From CAXBID01 sp963815305 (GTDB taxonomy: Bacteria; Bacteroidota; Bacteroidia; Flavobacteriales; Flavobacteriaceae), in NCBI GenBank assembly GCA_963815305.1, contig CAWFFW010000001.1, positions 2,294,001 through 2,358,000 of the forward strand: a stretch of 64,000 nucleotides of DNA, written 5' to 3'. Positions 62,745 to 64,000 of this stretch are shown in pieces. The translations under genes were made by a program, and so were the position numbers. The notes beneath the pieces are model-generated. The model saw only the letters and a program-made list of their open reading frames with translations. It was not told the DNA's origin and made no database searches. Position 1 is the stretch's first letter. Each line of letters begins with the position of its first letter.

Positions 62745-62875
62745 GCTTCGTTCACTGCCGACTTACAAACATTCCTGCGGAATATTCTATCTGTGATTAA
62801 TTTGCTAAATTAGTGACTTAACCACGCAACTATTCTTATCCGAACACTTTACACAAAATTTTTAAAAATATTCAA
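62745..62875. repeat. Second copy of the cassette-region inverted repeat
   Basis: ATTCC-TGC-GGAAT, then TTTGCTAAATT and an ACGCAAC ... TTCTTA ... ACTTTACACAAAA tail, match the order of elements in the 61546-61628 copy (TTTTCC-TGC-GGAAAA ... ACGCAACGTTCCTTACACAAAA). The copies are degenerate, so this is an old or variable element. Confidence 0.5.
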
Positions 62876-62901
62876 ACCAAAAAAGAACTAACTAAACCAA
62901 T

Positions 62902-64000
62902 ATGGTAAAATCTGTTATCCATATCACCTCTTTAACCCCATTAAGAGGGATTGCTGCCATTTTGGTCGTACTATACCATTATGATGTTTTCTTAAGTGTT
63001 CATCAGTTTCCTCGATTGATAGACACTAAATATTCAAATATTATAACTAATGGGTATTTATGGGTAGACTTTTTTTTTATATTAAGCGGATTTGTAATTT
63101 GTCATGTATACGGTAGGAAATTAGCGACCAGAACTAGAATTGTAGTGAAAACATATTTATGGGCCAGATTTTCTCGCCTTTACCCTTTACATGTTTTTGT
63201 AATGCTACTTTTTGTTATACAAACCGTTGTATTAATTAGATTATTCCCTAATTATGCATCTGAAAATTGGAGTAGAACTTTACCTGATTTCTTTATCCAT
63301 TTATTTTTTTTACAAACCAGTGGACTTATTGACCATTTGGCTTGGAACGTTGCATCATGGTCAATTGCAGCAGAATGGTGGACCTATATTTTTGCAATTG
63401 GACTCATTCCATTATTAAACAAAGTTAATACCCGAATTACCATCATTTCTATAATACTAGCCCTATCGGGATTAGCGTTTATTGCAAGCAAAAATCCAGA
63501 ATTTAGTATTAATGCGATTTATGGATTAGGGACACTTCGTTGTGTTTTTGGTTTTACAATTGGCATTGGTGTTTATCAAGCATATTCAAAGCTAGCTAAT
63601 AAAAAAACAATATGGTGTAAAGATTGGTTATTCTACATAATGTTTTTATGCTCTTTGTCTGTTCTACATTTTGACCTATATGACATCATAGTAATTCCAT
63701 TTTTCGGAGCTTTTATTCTTTGTGCTTCCCTCAATAAAGGATTGCCTTCTAAAATATTAAATTCAAAACCATTACTTTTTCTAGGTAATATCTCTTACTC
63801 AGTATATTTAATCCATTTATTTTGGTTGACACTTTGGTGGATGTGGTTGGATTTATATTTCATACCTACCCATCCAGGTGTCATACCTGGTTTATCATAT
63901 AACATTCTTTGGCTATCCATACTATTAGCATTAATAATTGGCTCGTCATACTTAACCTATAACTATGTAGAAATTTCAGCTCAGAAAAAATTAAGACAAT
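62902..64000 (+). CDS. Acyltransferase-3 family membrane protein, partial
   Basis: An open frame from ATG 62902 runs past the right edge of the window (366 aa seen). It starts with LTPLRGIAAILVVLYHYDVF, the family motif with the catalytic histidine, followed by WVDFFFILSGFVICHVY and FSRLYPLH. About ten membrane helices follow, with SWSIAAEWWTYIFAIGLIP and LLFLGNISYSVYLIHLFW. Members transfer acyl groups to sugars, lipids or antibiotics at the membrane. The acceptor is not readable. Confidence 0.92.
   Translation, partial: MVKSVIHITSLTPLRGIAAILVVLYHYDVFLSVHQFPRLIDTKYSNIITNGYLWVDFFFILSGFVICHVYGRKLATRTRIVVKTYLWARFSRLYPLHVFVMLLFVIQTVVLIRLFPNYASENWSRTLPDFFIHLFFLQTSGLIDHLAWNVASWSIAAEWWTYIFAIGLIPLLNKVNTRITIISIILALSGLAFIASKNPEFSINAIYGLGTLRCVFGFTIGIGVYQAYSKLANKKTIWCKDWLFYIMFLCSLSVLHFDLYDIIVIPFFGAFILCASLNKGLPSKILNSKPLLFLGNISYSVYLIHLFWLTLWWMWLDLYFIPTHPGVIPGLSYNILWLSILLALIIGSSYLTYNYVEISAQKKLRQ

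Overview
The window looks like a chromosomal segment of a marine-type member of the Flavobacteriaceae (Bacteroidota). The evidence is low GC, near absence of Shine-Dalgarno sequences, repeated Bacteroidota -7 boxes (TAnnTTTG) a short distance before genes, a short RpoD of 287 aa, a hybrid two-component regulator (HTCS), flavobacterial-type lipoproteins and beta-barrels, and a FadB homologue with the dehydrogenase half first.

Layout. 1-8.2 kb: a partial aspartyl protease with a frameshifted start, an aminotransferase and murB, an ECF sigma/anti-sigma pair, then a small membrane protein, a glycosyltransferase, a second ECF sigma factor and an atypical Nramp-like transporter. 8.5-16.4 kb: housekeeping genes (lipA, a gap-type GAPDH, a TPR hybrid kinase, lpxK, a Nif3-family gene, a DUF164-type coiled-coil protein, msrA). 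16.8-25.7 kb: a GH63-like glycosidase, large purL carrying an in-frame dispersed repeat, an acyl-CoA synthetase, and a small membrane protein behind a 21-bp inverted repeat. 25.7-31.7 kb: a MarR-headed fatty-acid beta-oxidation operon with a 28-bp palindrome at its promoter. 31.7-35.5 kb: decayed DNA, an M1 peptidase, a YdeI-family gene with a shifted C-terminus, and a clear sucrose-phosphatase-like pseudogene. 35.5-38.1 kb: a MoxR-type AAA/VWA pair. 38.2-43.3 kb: a TetR - ABC - HlyD - TolC tripartite exporter operon whose ATPase lacks the usual catalytic motifs. 43.5-45.6 kb: a SodC lipoprotein and a second ECF/anti-sigma pair.

45.8-58.0 kb is a minus-strand accessory region: two fatty-acid-hydroxylase/sterol-desaturase proteins, a radical SAM/SPASM enzyme, a 563-aa lipoprotein, three small beta-barrels, several lipoproteins and a 1349-aa HTCS regulator. 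I cannot assign it to a known pathway and it is the best candidate for an undescribed system. 58.2-60.9 kb returns to core genes (rpoD, rpe) with a stand-alone BLUF blue-light sensor between them. 61.0-62.9 kb carries small orphan genes between related GC-rich inverted repeats that look like a gene-cassette region. The window ends inside an acyltransferase-3 gene.

Several genes show single-frameshift lesions (about 1.11, 34.52 and 47.60 kb). Whether these are true mutations or homopolymer sequencing errors cannot be decided from the sequence alone. No tRNA, rRNA, CRISPR array or insertion sequence was seen. Functions are assigned by reading motifs; no database search was run.
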